This document shows, piece by piece, positions 24,631 through 33,262 of a stretch of DNA of 55,999 nt. Origin of the DNA: Lachnospiraceae bacterium (GTDB lineage Bacteria > Bacillota > Clostridia > Lachnospirales > Lachnospiraceae); assembly GCA_014804425.1 (NCBI GenBank), contig JAAUZV010000014.1, positions 207,965 to 263,963 of the forward strand, read 5' to 3'. Numbering within the stretch: the stretch's first letter is position 1; every line of letters starts with the position of its first letter. Position numbers and translations under genes: made by a program. Below the pieces are notes generated by a model. The model had not been told where the DNA came from. It searched no databases and worked only from the letters and a program-made list of their open reading frames with translations.

Positions 24631-24656
24631 ACTGTCGGAACCAACCGCGTTATAAT
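24628..24656 (+). promoter_or_regulatory. Divergent promoter, rightward (YerB-like gene)
   Basis: Plus strand: -35 TTGACT, 17-base spacer, consensus -10 TATAAT. The -35 begins within the partial fourth repeat unit. Confidence 0.88.
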
Positions 24657-24766
24657 AAGAATAACGCATGGTTGGAATCCGCTATTGTCCGTCATGCGGA
24701 CGGCATACACAGCCTTTTGGATTCCCTCTCACAACACAGTTATGAAACACGAAAAGAGGAGACATT

Positions 24767-25933
24767 ATGAGAAAACGGATCAACAAAAAGACAATTGCCT
24801 TGTTCCTTGGCATTTCCATGGCAGCAAGTCTCATGACCGGATGCGGCAAAGAGAAAGACACGAGTACCAGTACGGATGACAACACTCCGAACATCGTTAT
24901 CCCTGCCGACTCCGACCTTGATGACACCCAGCAGCCGGATGACAATGACCTTACCGATGACGAAACCGATGACCCGGCTGAGGAAGAAACCCGCGAGGGA
25001 ATGTATCGCAGCGAGCTTACCAATGAATGGATCGATGAAAGTCTGAAGGATCAGCGTCCTGTAGCGATCATGGTAGATAACGAATCCATTGCACTTCCGC
25101 ATTACGGCCTGACGGAAGCGGATATTGTATATGAGCTTATGAACAGCACCGCAAACAACCGCGTGACCCGTTTAATGGCAGTTGTAAAGGACTGGGGTGC
25201 AATTGAACAGTTCGGCAGCATACGGAGCACAAGACAGACAAACATCATGCTTGCCGCGGAATGGAATGCCGTGCTTTGCCATGACGGAGGTCCTTTTTAT
25301 ATTGATGAATGGATCGCAAGAAAGTACTCCGCAAATTTCAGCGGCGGTTTCACGCGTGTAAACAACGGCAAGGCCTACGAGTTCACTGAATATGTCTGCG
25401 CAGGTGACTTGGAAGAGCGATTCAGCAATTCGCGTTATACGACCGAATATAATGAATATTATCCGGGACCGCATTACCTCTTTTCCAATACGGAGCTTGA
25501 CCTGTCCGACCGCGAAGGCGCCATTGCCTGCACAACGGTAGATCTCGGATCCGTGTTCCCGCACAATGGTTCCAAGCTTGTCTATAACGAAGAAACAGGA
25601 ACCTACGATTATTATGAATACGGCGAGGCTCACCTTGATCCGCAGCACGACAATGCACCGTTGACATTCAAGAATCTGCTGCTTCAGGATACCACGTTTG
25701 CGCAGCTTGATCCGAACGGCTATTTGATCTATAATGCGATCGACACGTCAAAGCGCTCTGCATACTACATCACAAACGGCACGGCGATCGAAGTCGTGTG
25801 GAGCAAAGCGTCCGAGTCTGCTCCGACCATTTATTATGACAAGCAGACCGGCGAACAGATCGAGATCAACACCGGAAAAACCTATGTTGCGCTGATTCCC
25901 AGCGATTCATGGAATAAGATCGATATCCAGTAG
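24767..25933 (+). CDS. YerB-like lipoprotein (DUF3048)
   Basis: 388 residues. The signal peptide ends in LMTGC with lipidated Cys26, followed by a highly acidic, Asp/Thr-rich linker to about residue 78. Then comes the DUF3048 domain: RPVAIMVDN, ADIVYELM, RLMAVV, GSIRSTR, and later EYYPGPHYLFSN and YEF, ending without extra domains. This family (B. subtilis YerB) sits outside the membrane and is of unsettled function. It is one of only two plus-strand genes here, with its own consensus promoter at the iteron array and a shared bidirectional terminator with rfbD. Start ATG has AGAGGAG about 7 bases upstream. Confidence 0.92.
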   Translation: MRKRINKKTIALFLGISMAASLMTGCGKEKDTSTSTDDNTPNIVIPADSDLDDTQQPDDNDLTDDETDDPAEEETREGMYRSELTNEWIDESLKDQRPVAIMVDNESIALPHYGLTEADIVYELMNSTANNRVTRLMAVVKDWGAIEQFGSIRSTRQTNIMLAAEWNAVLCHDGGPFYIDEWIARKYSANFSGGFTRVNNGKAYEFTEYVCAGDLEERFSNSRYTTEYNEYYPGPHYLFSNTELDLSDREGAIACTTVDLGSVFPHNGSKLVYNEETGTYDYYEYGEAHLDPQHDNAPLTFKNLLLQDTTFAQLDPNGYLIYNAIDTSKRSAYYITNGTAIEVVWSKASESAPTIYYDKQTGEQIEINTGKTYVALIPSDSWNKIDIQ

Positions 25934-25970
25934 ACGGGAACATTCTTTTGAAACTGAAATCGTCTTGAAA

Positions 25971-26006
25971 TATGAAAAGGGAGCTGTTTACAGCTCCCTT
26001 TTCATA
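25971..26006. terminator. Bidirectional terminator between YerB-like gene and rfbD
   Basis: 16-bp perfect stem (ending in GGGAGCTG / CAGCTCCC) with a four-base loop TTTA and AAAA/TTTT outer arms, so T runs occur in both directions. The left arm on the minus strand is the end of the rfbD coding sequence (stop at 25988-25990). Confidence 0.93.
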
Positions 26007-26833
26007 TATTCCGCAATGGCGTCCTTCCAATGCGCAAACCTAAAATCCGTCGTCATGCGCAGCATATAATTGTCCAGCATCGAATATGCCGGACGTTTGG
26101 CGGGCGCCGGATATTCCGCCGTTGTAATATATTCCACCTCGGTACTTCTTCCCGCAAGCCGGTAGATCTCGGATGTAAATTCCGCCCATGAGCAGCTTCC
26201 CTCGCAGGTACCGTGAAACAGCCCGTAATTGTCCGTCGGCAGCAGATACGCGATTGCCGACGCAAGCTCGTCGGCGCTGGTCGGATTCCCGATCTGATCC
26301 TTTACCACGCGCACCTTGTCATTTGTCTCGGACAGCTTTAACATGGTGCGGACAAAATTTTTACCATCCCCGTACAGCCATGCCGTGCGGATGATAAAAT
26401 AACGGCTTCCGAAATCGCGCACGAACTGTTCTCCTGCAAGCTTGCCGCTCCCGTAGGCGCTCACCGGCCCCACCGCGTCAAACTCATTCAATTCCCGGTT
26501 CTCCGTGCCCGGAAATACATAATCCGTCGATACCTGAACAAGCTTCGCGCCCGCATCTGATGCCGCGATCGCTAAGTTGCGCGGGCCAATGGCGTTAATG
26601 CGAAATGCCAGATCCTTTTCCGACTCACATTTATTGACATCGGTGTAGGCGGCGCAGTTTATGATCGCATAAGGCTTTACCTCCCGCACAAACTTTAGAA
26701 CCGCATCCACGTCCGTAATATCAAGCTCACCCACATCCGTATTCACACATTCAAATTCCGTGTCCGCTTCATATCGCTTGTTCATGGCATGTCCGAGCTG
26801 TCCGTTGCACCCCGTAATGATGATCTTTTTCAT
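25988..26833 (-). CDS. rfbD: dTDP-4-dehydrorhamnose reductase
   Basis: 281 residues, the usual length. NADPH site ITGCNGQLGHAM at the N-terminus, then INCAAYTDVNKCE, VQVSTDYVFPG and the catalytic YGSGKLAGE; the C-terminal half has GDGKNFVRTML and RPAYSMLDN, conserved in this family. It reduces dTDP-4-keto-rhamnose to dTDP-L-rhamnose, the last step of the pathway. The three earlier enzymes (RmlA, B, C) are not in this window and must lie elsewhere. It starts 6 bases after the flippase stop, so it is the last gene of the long middle operon. Its end overlaps the terminator stem. Confidence 0.94.
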   Translation of the reverse strand: MKKIIITGCNGQLGHAMNKRYEADTEFECVNTDVGELDITDVDAVLKFVREVKPYAIINCAAYTDVNKCESEKDLAFRINAIGPRNLAIAASDAGAKLVQVSTDYVFPGTENRELNEFDAVGPVSAYGSGKLAGEQFVRDFGSRYFIIRTAWLYGDGKNFVRTMLKLSETNDKVRVVKDQIGNPTSADELASAIAYLLPTDNYGLFHGTCEGSCSWAEFTSEIYRLAGRSTEVEYITTAEYPAPAKRPAYSMLDNYMLRMTTDFRFAHWKDAIAEYMKREL

Positions 26834-26839
26834 GTCCGT

Positions 26840-28393
26840 CTATTCCTTTCTGCTTTTCTTCCCTGTTTTATTGTATCGCAACTGCTCAAACATGGCAATC
26901 CCAAGCTTTTTTAAGTAAGCAAATTCCTCGCTGTTCCTATAAAAAAGATAATACCCCAAATTCGGGATGCTCATGCAAAAAAGCACCTTCACGAGCAATG
27001 CGCCAAAGCCGCCGAACGTAAGGAGCCCGGAGAGGTACACGGTCAGCGCAAACAGCGCCGACGTAAGGATCGCCGCCTTCGCATAGCCGAAAAAATAACG
27101 GCGCGGCGACATCGAGAACGCCTGCCGGTATATGAGGTACGGATCGTACCACCATGTCGTTAAAAGCCAGCTTACGATCGTTCCCGCGATCACACCCGCA
27201 AGTCCGATATACTGAACAAGCGCGATCGAGATCACAATATTCAGAACAGCCGTCGCGACAGGCCGCACCTTTCCTTTCCAAAAAAGCCCGCAGGCATCGC
27301 GATAAATAAAGGACGTCCGCTGAAAGCCGTTGATCATAAAATAAAGCACCTGCAAAAATACAAGCTCAACGGAAAACACCCGCGATGCGCCGAAGCAGAG
27401 ACGGATGAACGGATTTAAGCAGACGAACATCCCGATCCCCATCAGTGTATACGCCCAATAGCAGAGAAGCTGGATGCAGCGGAAAACGAACTCGTTATGC
27501 TCTTTCGTATCCTCCGTATAATAATTCCCGACCGTCGCAGTTACCCCGCCGAACAGCTGCATGGCCACCTGCGAGATCCCTGAGATGATCACCTGATAAT
27601 TTCCGTACAACGCCACCGTTTTTACGTTGATGAATGCGGAGATCACAAGATTGTCCGTGGAATTGACGATGGTCGTGTTCATTTTGAACAGGGACATCCC
27701 CGAAACGTCCCTAAACAGGCTTTTCTTTTCATCCTTCCTAAGCTTCCGGTACTCCTTCTCCTTCAGGTAAGGATAGCGTTTATCCACCTCGCGCGCCGAG
27801 AACAGATTCACCAGTATCGCCGAAAACAGCCCGATCACCGAATAGACCATAAAATTTCGGAACAGGGCCAGAGACGTAAGCTGCGCCGCAGTGACGAGCA
27901 CATTGGCTATCACATAATAAAAACGCACGATATAGAGCTTTTGATCCGCCTGCAGCAGGGTCGCCTTATACGCCCAAAACCAATAAGATACCGCTGACTG
28001 CAGGACATATAACAGATAGACTGCACGGACGTCGACAAGCTCGGTCGTCCCTGTCATCAGATACGGTAAAAAAGGAAGCAGCGCCGCGCCCAGCAAAACG
28101 ACCACCCAGCCGATGACAAAATAGGCTCTGCGGAAATAATGCATGATCGCCTTGATCTTTTCCCGATCCCCGTCCGCGAGCGGCTGATACAGCCAAAAAC
28201 AGACCGCCGTGGACAATCCCAATTCCGTCAGGCTCAAAATGGACAGAATATTGGTAAACAGACTGGAAATTCCCAGATATTCATCGCTCAGAAACTGAAT
28301 GAATACCATGCGTCCGACGAACTGCAGCAGACCGACAAGCAATGTTCCCAACCCGCCCGCAAGCGTATTTACGATCGCTTTTTTGCTCCTCAT
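26840..28393 (-). CDS. Wzx-type oligosaccharide flippase
   Basis: 517 residues with about twelve to fourteen membrane helices. The start (MRSKKAIVNTLAGGLGTLLVGLLQFVGRMVF) has the positively charged, Gly-rich first helix of the polysaccharide-synthesis (MATE-like) family, and NTTIVNSTDNLVISAFI and the Arg/Lys-rich loops fit as well. It would move the lipid-linked repeat unit across the membrane for polymerisation by the EpsG-like protein. The start ATG overlaps the upstream stop as ATGA. It may serve the units made by the neighbouring transferases; whether it also serves the left cluster is unknown. Confidence 0.9.
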   Translation of the reverse strand: MRSKKAIVNTLAGGLGTLLVGLLQFVGRMVFIQFLSDEYLGISSLFTNILSILSLTELGLSTAVCFWLYQPLADGDREKIKAIMHYFRRAYFVIGWVVVLLGAALLPFLPYLMTGTTELVDVRAVYLLYVLQSAVSYWFWAYKATLLQADQKLYIVRFYYVIANVLVTAAQLTSLALFRNFMVYSVIGLFSAILVNLFSAREVDKRYPYLKEKEYRKLRKDEKKSLFRDVSGMSLFKMNTTIVNSTDNLVISAFINVKTVALYGNYQVIISGISQVAMQLFGGVTATVGNYYTEDTKEHNEFVFRCIQLLCYWAYTLMGIGMFVCLNPFIRLCFGASRVFSVELVFLQVLYFMINGFQRTSFIYRDACGLFWKGKVRPVATAVLNIVISIALVQYIGLAGVIAGTIVSWLLTTWWYDPYLIYRQAFSMSPRRYFFGYAKAAILTSALFALTVYLSGLLTFGGFGALLVKVLFCMSIPNLGYYLFYRNSEEFAYLKKLGIAMFEQLRYNKTGKKSRKE

Positions 28394-30837
28394 AACCTCA
28401 GTCTCTCCCGCAGTGCGTCCTTGTACATCTTTTTCTTCTTTTCACGGCTTTTTTTCCGGATATAAGAATGAAGCTCCATCTCTCCGGCTGAATAACAGCT
28501 CAACGCCACCATTTCTTCATGTTCACTGAGCAGCGGGTCGGGAAGCTCTGCTTTGTGCAGTCCGTCCCGCGTACAGCCGAATGTCTTCTCCCATTCCACA
28601 TGCTGCGATTTACAGATTTCTTCTATCGAGGACGGTGCCGTCACGAACGCGTCCTCGCAATGCTGAAATGCCGCCTCGCCCCGCTCGGTATAAAACAGCA
28701 CGCTGCTGCTTCCCCGTTTGTCACTGTTTTTTCCTGTATAATTATCTCCGACGGAAATATCCGCCTGCCTGTTCAGTTTATCCGTACATCTCACGCAGCG
28801 CCGCGGCCGGAAAAAATCCTTGACGACCATGCGCTCCTTCGCACTGAGATCGGTCTGACTCCCGTCCGCAAAGGTAAAGCGCATATTGCCGGGCCAGCCG
28901 CCCGCTCTCTTGTCCCTGAAATAAATTTCCGTCAGCTGCCCGTCATGTTCAATCTTTTTTTGATGAAACAGCCTGAAATAATCATAGATCGCGTATGTCT
29001 GTGCACGGTCGCAGAACAGGCCGATGATCAGTACCCGGTCCCTGTCCTGTCCGGAAAGCTGCAAAGCCTTCAAAAGACCGTAAACGGCGCAGGCGCACCC
29101 GACATAAATACTGCGCTGATCCGGATGCGACAAAATCCCTTTTACTGCCTTTCTCTGGGACACGGGCACATAGCGGGATTTTTGTGTCGGACTTAAGTCT
29201 TCTCCCGGAAGAAATTCCCGTGTTCTCAGCTGATATTTGTCGCCGAAGCCCTCCACGAGATACGCGTTATCATATACGCCGTCCCGCAGCAGCCGCTCCA
29301 CCATTGCCGTCACAACGCCCCCGCTCGTCGCGCGCAAAAGAAGCTCCTCGTCCTTCGCCTGCGCAGTCAGCGCGCCGCGCGGCGCGGCATACGGCACATC
29401 CTTCATTTCGACATTTCCGTAACAGACACGCATGCATTTTCCGCAGTGCACACATGCCGCCTCATTTATAATTGGAAAATAATAACCGTACTTGCGCTCA
29501 AAGTGGATACAATCCTGCGGACAGACCGCAGCACAGATCCTGCACGAAACGCATTCTCTGGTTTTCTCTATTGCAGAAACATTCCATCGATCCGGTTCAA
29601 ACTCCCCCCGGTTCTTGGGCGGACTGATGACGTCAAACACATTTCCCCTCTGAAGCTTGGCAAGAATCTCCCTGATCTTTACCGATTCCGCCTCATAGTT
29701 CTCCTCCATGCGCGCGATCGGCTCATCCATCGCATCGGGAAGCGCCGTCCTGACATCAATTTCATAATTCTGCTGCTCAAACAATCTTAACAGCTCTTCA
29801 TATTTTACCGCCCATCCCGGTACGATGCAGGGCGTTCCTTCTTTATAGGCATGCACAACAGCATGATAGCGGGACGCCACAAGATAGTCAAAACGCGCGG
29901 CGAGCGCACTGTAGGCAAAGCAGTCCGTCTCATCCTCCAACAGCACGACGCGCTTATCGTTTTGATAATACGCCTTGATACGGCGGCAGCATGCAAGATC
30001 CTGTACCGCATGCCGGATGATATATACCGTTCTCCCCATCTCCAACAGCCGATCGATCACTCTGCGGTATAGCGCGTCCATCCGCTCTTCTTTCCCGTAG
30101 CGGTCGTTCCGCACATTCGGCACAATACCGACGCTGTGCGGTGCGATATCCGGCACGCTCAGTTCCGCCCCGTCCTTGAAAGCAGTCTCATCCGTTTCCT
30201 CTCCTGCACGCGGCGCAGGCACATCCCGAAAGAGCGCTCTGCAGTCCACACCGCGGTTCGTCAGAACCAGATCCGGCGCATAATTCACCAGGCGAAAATC
30301 ATAACGTCTCCTAAGCAGCTCGTAACCGGCCATTTCCCTGCAGTAAATCGCGGTCGCATTCCGGATCCAGTTGTTTATCAGATAGCGGTCCGCGAGCTTC
30401 TTCCTCCAGCCCTTCCAATCAAACGGTCCGAAGGACTGCGGCATAAAATAGAATCTGATGTGACGCTTTTTTGCCACCGCGGCACGGTATCCCGCAAGCA
30501 GATTTTCCAAAATCCCCCAGTTGGAGCCGAATGTATATCCGCTGACGTCAATGATCATATCCGTGTGCTTTCGGATATACGCCGCATCCCCGTGTCTGTC
30601 AAGCTTTCCGTAACGATGCTGCAAAAGCTTATATTTCCATCCGAACAGGCAGACGCCGTCACGGAAAAGAAAGCGGTATTTGGAAAGCTCTTCATCGCTT
30701 CTCGCGGCGTCTATATCGGACACCACAACGATTTCCTTGTTCGGATAGCGCCGTTTCACCTCATCCACCGTCACGAAGACCATCGCCTGCGCGCCCTTAT
30801 TGATCAGATTCCCACCCGTGATCAGAACGTATCCCAT
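28390..30837 (-). CDS. Fusion: polysaccharide pyruvyl transferase plus FrhB-type iron-sulfur flavoprotein domain
   Basis: 815 residues from the ATG 30835-30837 (GGAGGG 7 bases upstream). Residues about 1-390 form a polysaccharide pyruvyl transferase domain: MGYVLITGGNLINKGAQAM, YFMPQSFGPF, SRYHAVVHAYKEGTPCIVPGW. Residues about 425-475 hold two 4Fe-4S clusters (CVSCRICAAVCP with Cys429, 432, 435, 439 and CVHCGKCMRVC with Cys462, 465, 468, 472). The rest to about 770 is the coenzyme F420 hydrogenase beta-subunit-like (FrhB) domain with SGGVVTAMVERLL and CRRC-type PRRCVRCTDK. In many polysaccharide loci these two functions are separate neighbouring genes; here they are one polypeptide. Transfer of pyruvate to a sugar and an oxidoreductive or reductive step on the same sugar are plausible. 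The exact reaction is unknown. Confidence 0.88.
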   Translation of the reverse strand: MGYVLITGGNLINKGAQAMVFVTVDEVKRRYPNKEIVVVSDIDAARSDEELSKYRFLFRDGVCLFGWKYKLLQHRYGKLDRHGDAAYIRKHTDMIIDVSGYTFGSNWGILENLLAGYRAAVAKKRHIRFYFMPQSFGPFDWKGWRKKLADRYLINNWIRNATAIYCREMAGYELLRRRYDFRLVNYAPDLVLTNRGVDCRALFRDVPAPRAGEETDETAFKDGAELSVPDIAPHSVGIVPNVRNDRYGKEERMDALYRRVIDRLLEMGRTVYIIRHAVQDLACCRRIKAYYQNDKRVVLLEDETDCFAYSALAARFDYLVASRYHAVVHAYKEGTPCIVPGWAVKYEELLRLFEQQNYEIDVRTALPDAMDEPIARMEENYEAESVKIREILAKLQRGNVFDVISPPKNRGEFEPDRWNVSAIEKTRECVSCRICAAVCPQDCIHFERKYGYYFPIINEAACVHCGKCMRVCYGNVEMKDVPYAAPRGALTAQAKDEELLLRATSGGVVTAMVERLLRDGVYDNAYLVEGFGDKYQLRTREFLPGEDLSPTQKSRYVPVSQRKAVKGILSHPDQRSIYVGCACAVYGLLKALQLSGQDRDRVLIIGLFCDRAQTYAIYDYFRLFHQKKIEHDGQLTEIYFRDKRAGGWPGNMRFTFADGSQTDLSAKERMVVKDFFRPRRCVRCTDKLNRQADISVGDNYTGKNSDKRGSSSVLFYTERGEAAFQHCEDAFVTAPSSIEEICKSQHVEWEKTFGCTRDGLHKAELPDPLLSEHEEMVALSCYSAGEMELHSYIRKKSREKKKKMYKDALRERLRL

Positions 30838-30939
30838 GAAACGCCCTCCTCCATGCTTTTTCGCAATGTACACCTAACCCTTGTTTCCCTCAAAAAAGAT
30901 TGTCGCATTCGCGCCAATCTTTGACTAAGGAATTTCCTA

Positions 30940-32121
30940 TCAGTCGAGAAGCGCGGCATACAGCCGCTCGACGGCATCCGTATTATGCCGCGCGGTAAAG
31001 CATTCCTTTGCGCCGCGGTACGCTTCCACACCCATGCGCGCGATCTCCTGCGGATGCTCCAAAAAATAACGCATCCTGTCCGCCAGCGCCTCCGCGCTGC
31101 CGCTCTCAAATAAAAATCCGTTTTTCCCATGTACGATCAGCTCGGGGGTTGCCCCGCTGTCCGCGCCGATGACCGGATTGGAAGAAAGCATGGCTTCCGC
31201 CGTCACTCTCCCGAACGCCTCCATTCCGGAGCAGACAAGCTCCACATCCGTCTGTTTTCTGAGCGCCGCCATATCGGACACATAGCCCGTAAACGTGACC
31301 GTCCCCTCAGGCAGCTTCAGCGCCTCCGCTTTCAGCCGCTCCTCAAACGCCTTCGAAGACTTCAGCGCGGACGCGGCGCCCGCAACCGTCAGCCTGACAC
31401 CGCTAAAACCCTGCTCACATAAGATCCGGCAGGCTTCGATCGCCAGCTCCTGATGTTTTCCCTCATGAAAATTGCCTGCGATCAGAAAGGTAACCGTCCC
31501 GCATCCGAGCCGGTCTGCCCTCCCGTCAGGATATTTCTCACAGAAAAGCTTCTCGGAAATGCCGTTATAGATCACGGTGCTGTGCGCATCCGGTATCTCC
31601 TGCTCATAATATTGCCGCAGACATTTCGAAATGAACACGATCTTTCCCGGAACGTTTATCGCGCGGCGTGCGCTCTCCCGCTTTCCCAATAAATAGATCA
31701 GGCGATAGTCCAGATCGCCGAACTCCCGAAAATGCCAGACATGCGGCAGTCCGCACATCTTTGCCGCGCGCGCGCCGACGTCGATCGCGCTGGAATTTGA
31801 ATGAATCAACTTCGCCTGTCTTTTTCTCGCCAGTGAAGCAATCCGGCGTGCCGCGACCGGTTCCGTCAAATAGAGCACGCGAAATAAGAATTTCAACAGC
31901 GGATTCCATGCCTTTGGCATCATCCACCATCCGAAAAATATTTTTTTAACAAAAATCCCCTGTTCCTTCAGTGCGCGAAAGACCTGTCCCGACCGGAACG
32001 GAACAACGACCGTCACTGTATGTCCGCGGCGTTCCATATCCGATACCATCGTGACAAGGGATTTCGATGCGCCGCCCAGATTCCGTTCATGAGCCACATA
32101 CAGGATGTTCATTCCGATCAT
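30940..32121 (-). CDS. GT4-family glycosyltransferase
   Basis: 393 residues (a second ATG three codons in is equally possible). The N-terminal Rossmann domain starts NILYVAHERNLGGASKSLVTMV and contains LIHSNSSAIDVGA and VWHFREFGD; the C-terminal domain has FLIAGNFHEGKHQELAIEA, TFTGYVSD, and the GT4 catalytic segment MEAFGRVTAEAMLSSNPVIGADSGATPELI. These are GT-B fold retaining enzymes that add a sugar to the lipid-linked unit from a nucleotide sugar. The first ATG overlaps the upstream DUF2304 gene as ATGA. The 102-base gap after it holds an AAAGATTG/CAATCTTT hairpin (about 30893-30921) but no T run. Confidence 0.9.
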   Translation of the reverse strand: MIGMNILYVAHERNLGGASKSLVTMVSDMERRGHTVTVVVPFRSGQVFRALKEQGIFVKKIFFGWWMMPKAWNPLLKFLFRVLYLTEPVAARRIASLARKRQAKLIHSNSSAIDVGARAAKMCGLPHVWHFREFGDLDYRLIYLLGKRESARRAINVPGKIVFISKCLRQYYEQEIPDAHSTVIYNGISEKLFCEKYPDGRADRLGCGTVTFLIAGNFHEGKHQELAIEACRILCEQGFSGVRLTVAGAASALKSSKAFEERLKAEALKLPEGTVTFTGYVSDMAALRKQTDVELVCSGMEAFGRVTAEAMLSSNPVIGADSGATPELIVHGKNGFLFESGSAEALADRMRYFLEHPQEIARMGVEAYRGAKECFTARHNTDAVERLYAALLD

Positions 32122-32537
32122 CTGCCTTTCTGCCCTTCGTGTGCGTTCCGTTCTTCCTGCCCGCTCTGTCCATTGCGCTCTTCTCCCGCCCCTGCGCTCT
32201 CCAGACGCTTGATCCGTTCCTCGCAGAGCGCCACAGCCTGTACAAGCTGCTTGATCCGTTCCGACTGTCTTGACACAATGACGGTCAGTGCAAAAAGAAG
32301 ACAGATGGAAAGCAAAAACGCCACCAGATACAGTGCATTGACCGGCGTCGCGATGCCGAGCAGATCGGCAAGCTTAGACAACAGCTTCGGAAAACAGTCC
32401 ACGATCAGCGCCGCAAAAGAAACCGCCAGCCACGGCAGCGCATATTTCAATTCCATTCTTCTTTTGCGGATCAGGCGGATAATATACAACATGCCAAGCA
32501 GCAAAACCGCCGCGCCGATCAATTGTAATTTCACCAT
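32118..32537 (-). CDS. DUF2304 small membrane protein
   Basis: 139 residues: three membrane helices (about 4-20, 33-52 and 66-88), then a cytoplasmic coiled-coil-like helix (SERIKQLVQAVALCEERIKRLE) and a charged Gly/Glu/Gln-rich tail. DUF2304 proteins are usually encoded next to a DPM1-like GT2 enzyme, as here, and are thought to anchor or assist it at the membrane. Ribosome site GGAG 10 bases before the ATG; 4 bases after the previous stop. Confidence 0.85.
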   Translation of the reverse strand: MVKLQLIGAAVLLLGMLYIIRLIRKRRMELKYALPWLAVSFAALIVDCFPKLLSKLADLLGIATPVNALYLVAFLLSICLLFALTVIVSRQSERIKQLVQAVALCEERIKRLESAGAGEERNGQSGQEERNAHEGQKGR

Positions 32538-32541
32538 CGCT

Positions 32542-33234
32542 TCAGTATCTCCTTATATCCTCTATCAAAATGGCAAATGTTACCTTGCACATATAGTAAA
32601 TGCTCTTCGAAAAGGAAATAGAGGACTTCCCGTTCTCACGCTCCCGCATTTTTACAGGCGCTTCCTCCACCCGTTTCCCCTGCCGCAGCAAGTATACAAC
32701 ACTCTCCGGCTCCGGATAATCCTTGGGATAATTCACGGCGAACGCCTCGATCACACTGCGGTTCGCCATCCGCATGCCCGATGTGGGGTCCGTGATCTTT
32801 TTTCCCGTCGAAACCCGGATGAGTTCCGTAAAATAGCGGATTCCCAGCCGTCTCATACCGGAGGACTGAAATCCTTCGTGCCGCAGGAACCGCGAACCGA
32901 TCACCATATCCAGCTCCTCACGCACGAGCTTCTCACGCATCTGCGTCAGATAAGCGGCGTCATGCTGTCCGTCGCCGTCAAACTGCACAGCCACATCATA
33001 GCCGTTCTGCATCGCATAGCGGTAGCCTGTCTGCACCGCTCCGCCAATCCCTAAATTGACGGGCAGATTTAAGACATTCAACCCCTCCCGCCTGCATAAG
33101 TCAAGCGTGCTGTCCCGCGAGCAGTCATTGATGATGATATAATCAAAATCAGGCGCGTTTTTCTGAATATCGCGCACCGTCTTCACAATATTTTTTTCCT
33201 CGTTATACGCCGGTATCATGACAAGACTTTTCAT
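32542..33234 (-). CDS. GT2 glycosyltransferase, dolichol-phosphate-mannose-synthase-like
   Basis: 230 residues with a full GT-A core: MIPAYNEEKNI, INDCSRDST, LGIGGAVQTGYRYA and VQFDGDGQHD (DxD). It lacks its own membrane helices at the C-terminus, unlike the GtrB-like protein at 5924-6853; the DUF2304 partner next door probably provides them. It probably makes a polyprenyl-phosphate sugar or transfers one to the lipid intermediate. AGGAG lies about 8 bases before the start. Closest named relatives are RfbF/WcaE-like and DPM1-like enzymes; no finer call is safe. Confidence 0.9.
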   Translation of the reverse strand: MKSLVMIPAYNEEKNIVKTVRDIQKNAPDFDYIIINDCSRDSTLDLCRREGLNVLNLPVNLGIGGAVQTGYRYAMQNGYDVAVQFDGDGQHDAAYLTQMREKLVREELDMVIGSRFLRHEGFQSSGMRRLGIRYFTELIRVSTGKKITDPTSGMRMANRSVIEAFAVNYPKDYPEPESVVYLLRQGKRVEEAPVKMRERENGKSSISFSKSIYYMCKVTFAILIEDIRRY

Positions 33235-33262
33235 CGGCTATTCTCCTATGCGAGCAGGGCGT

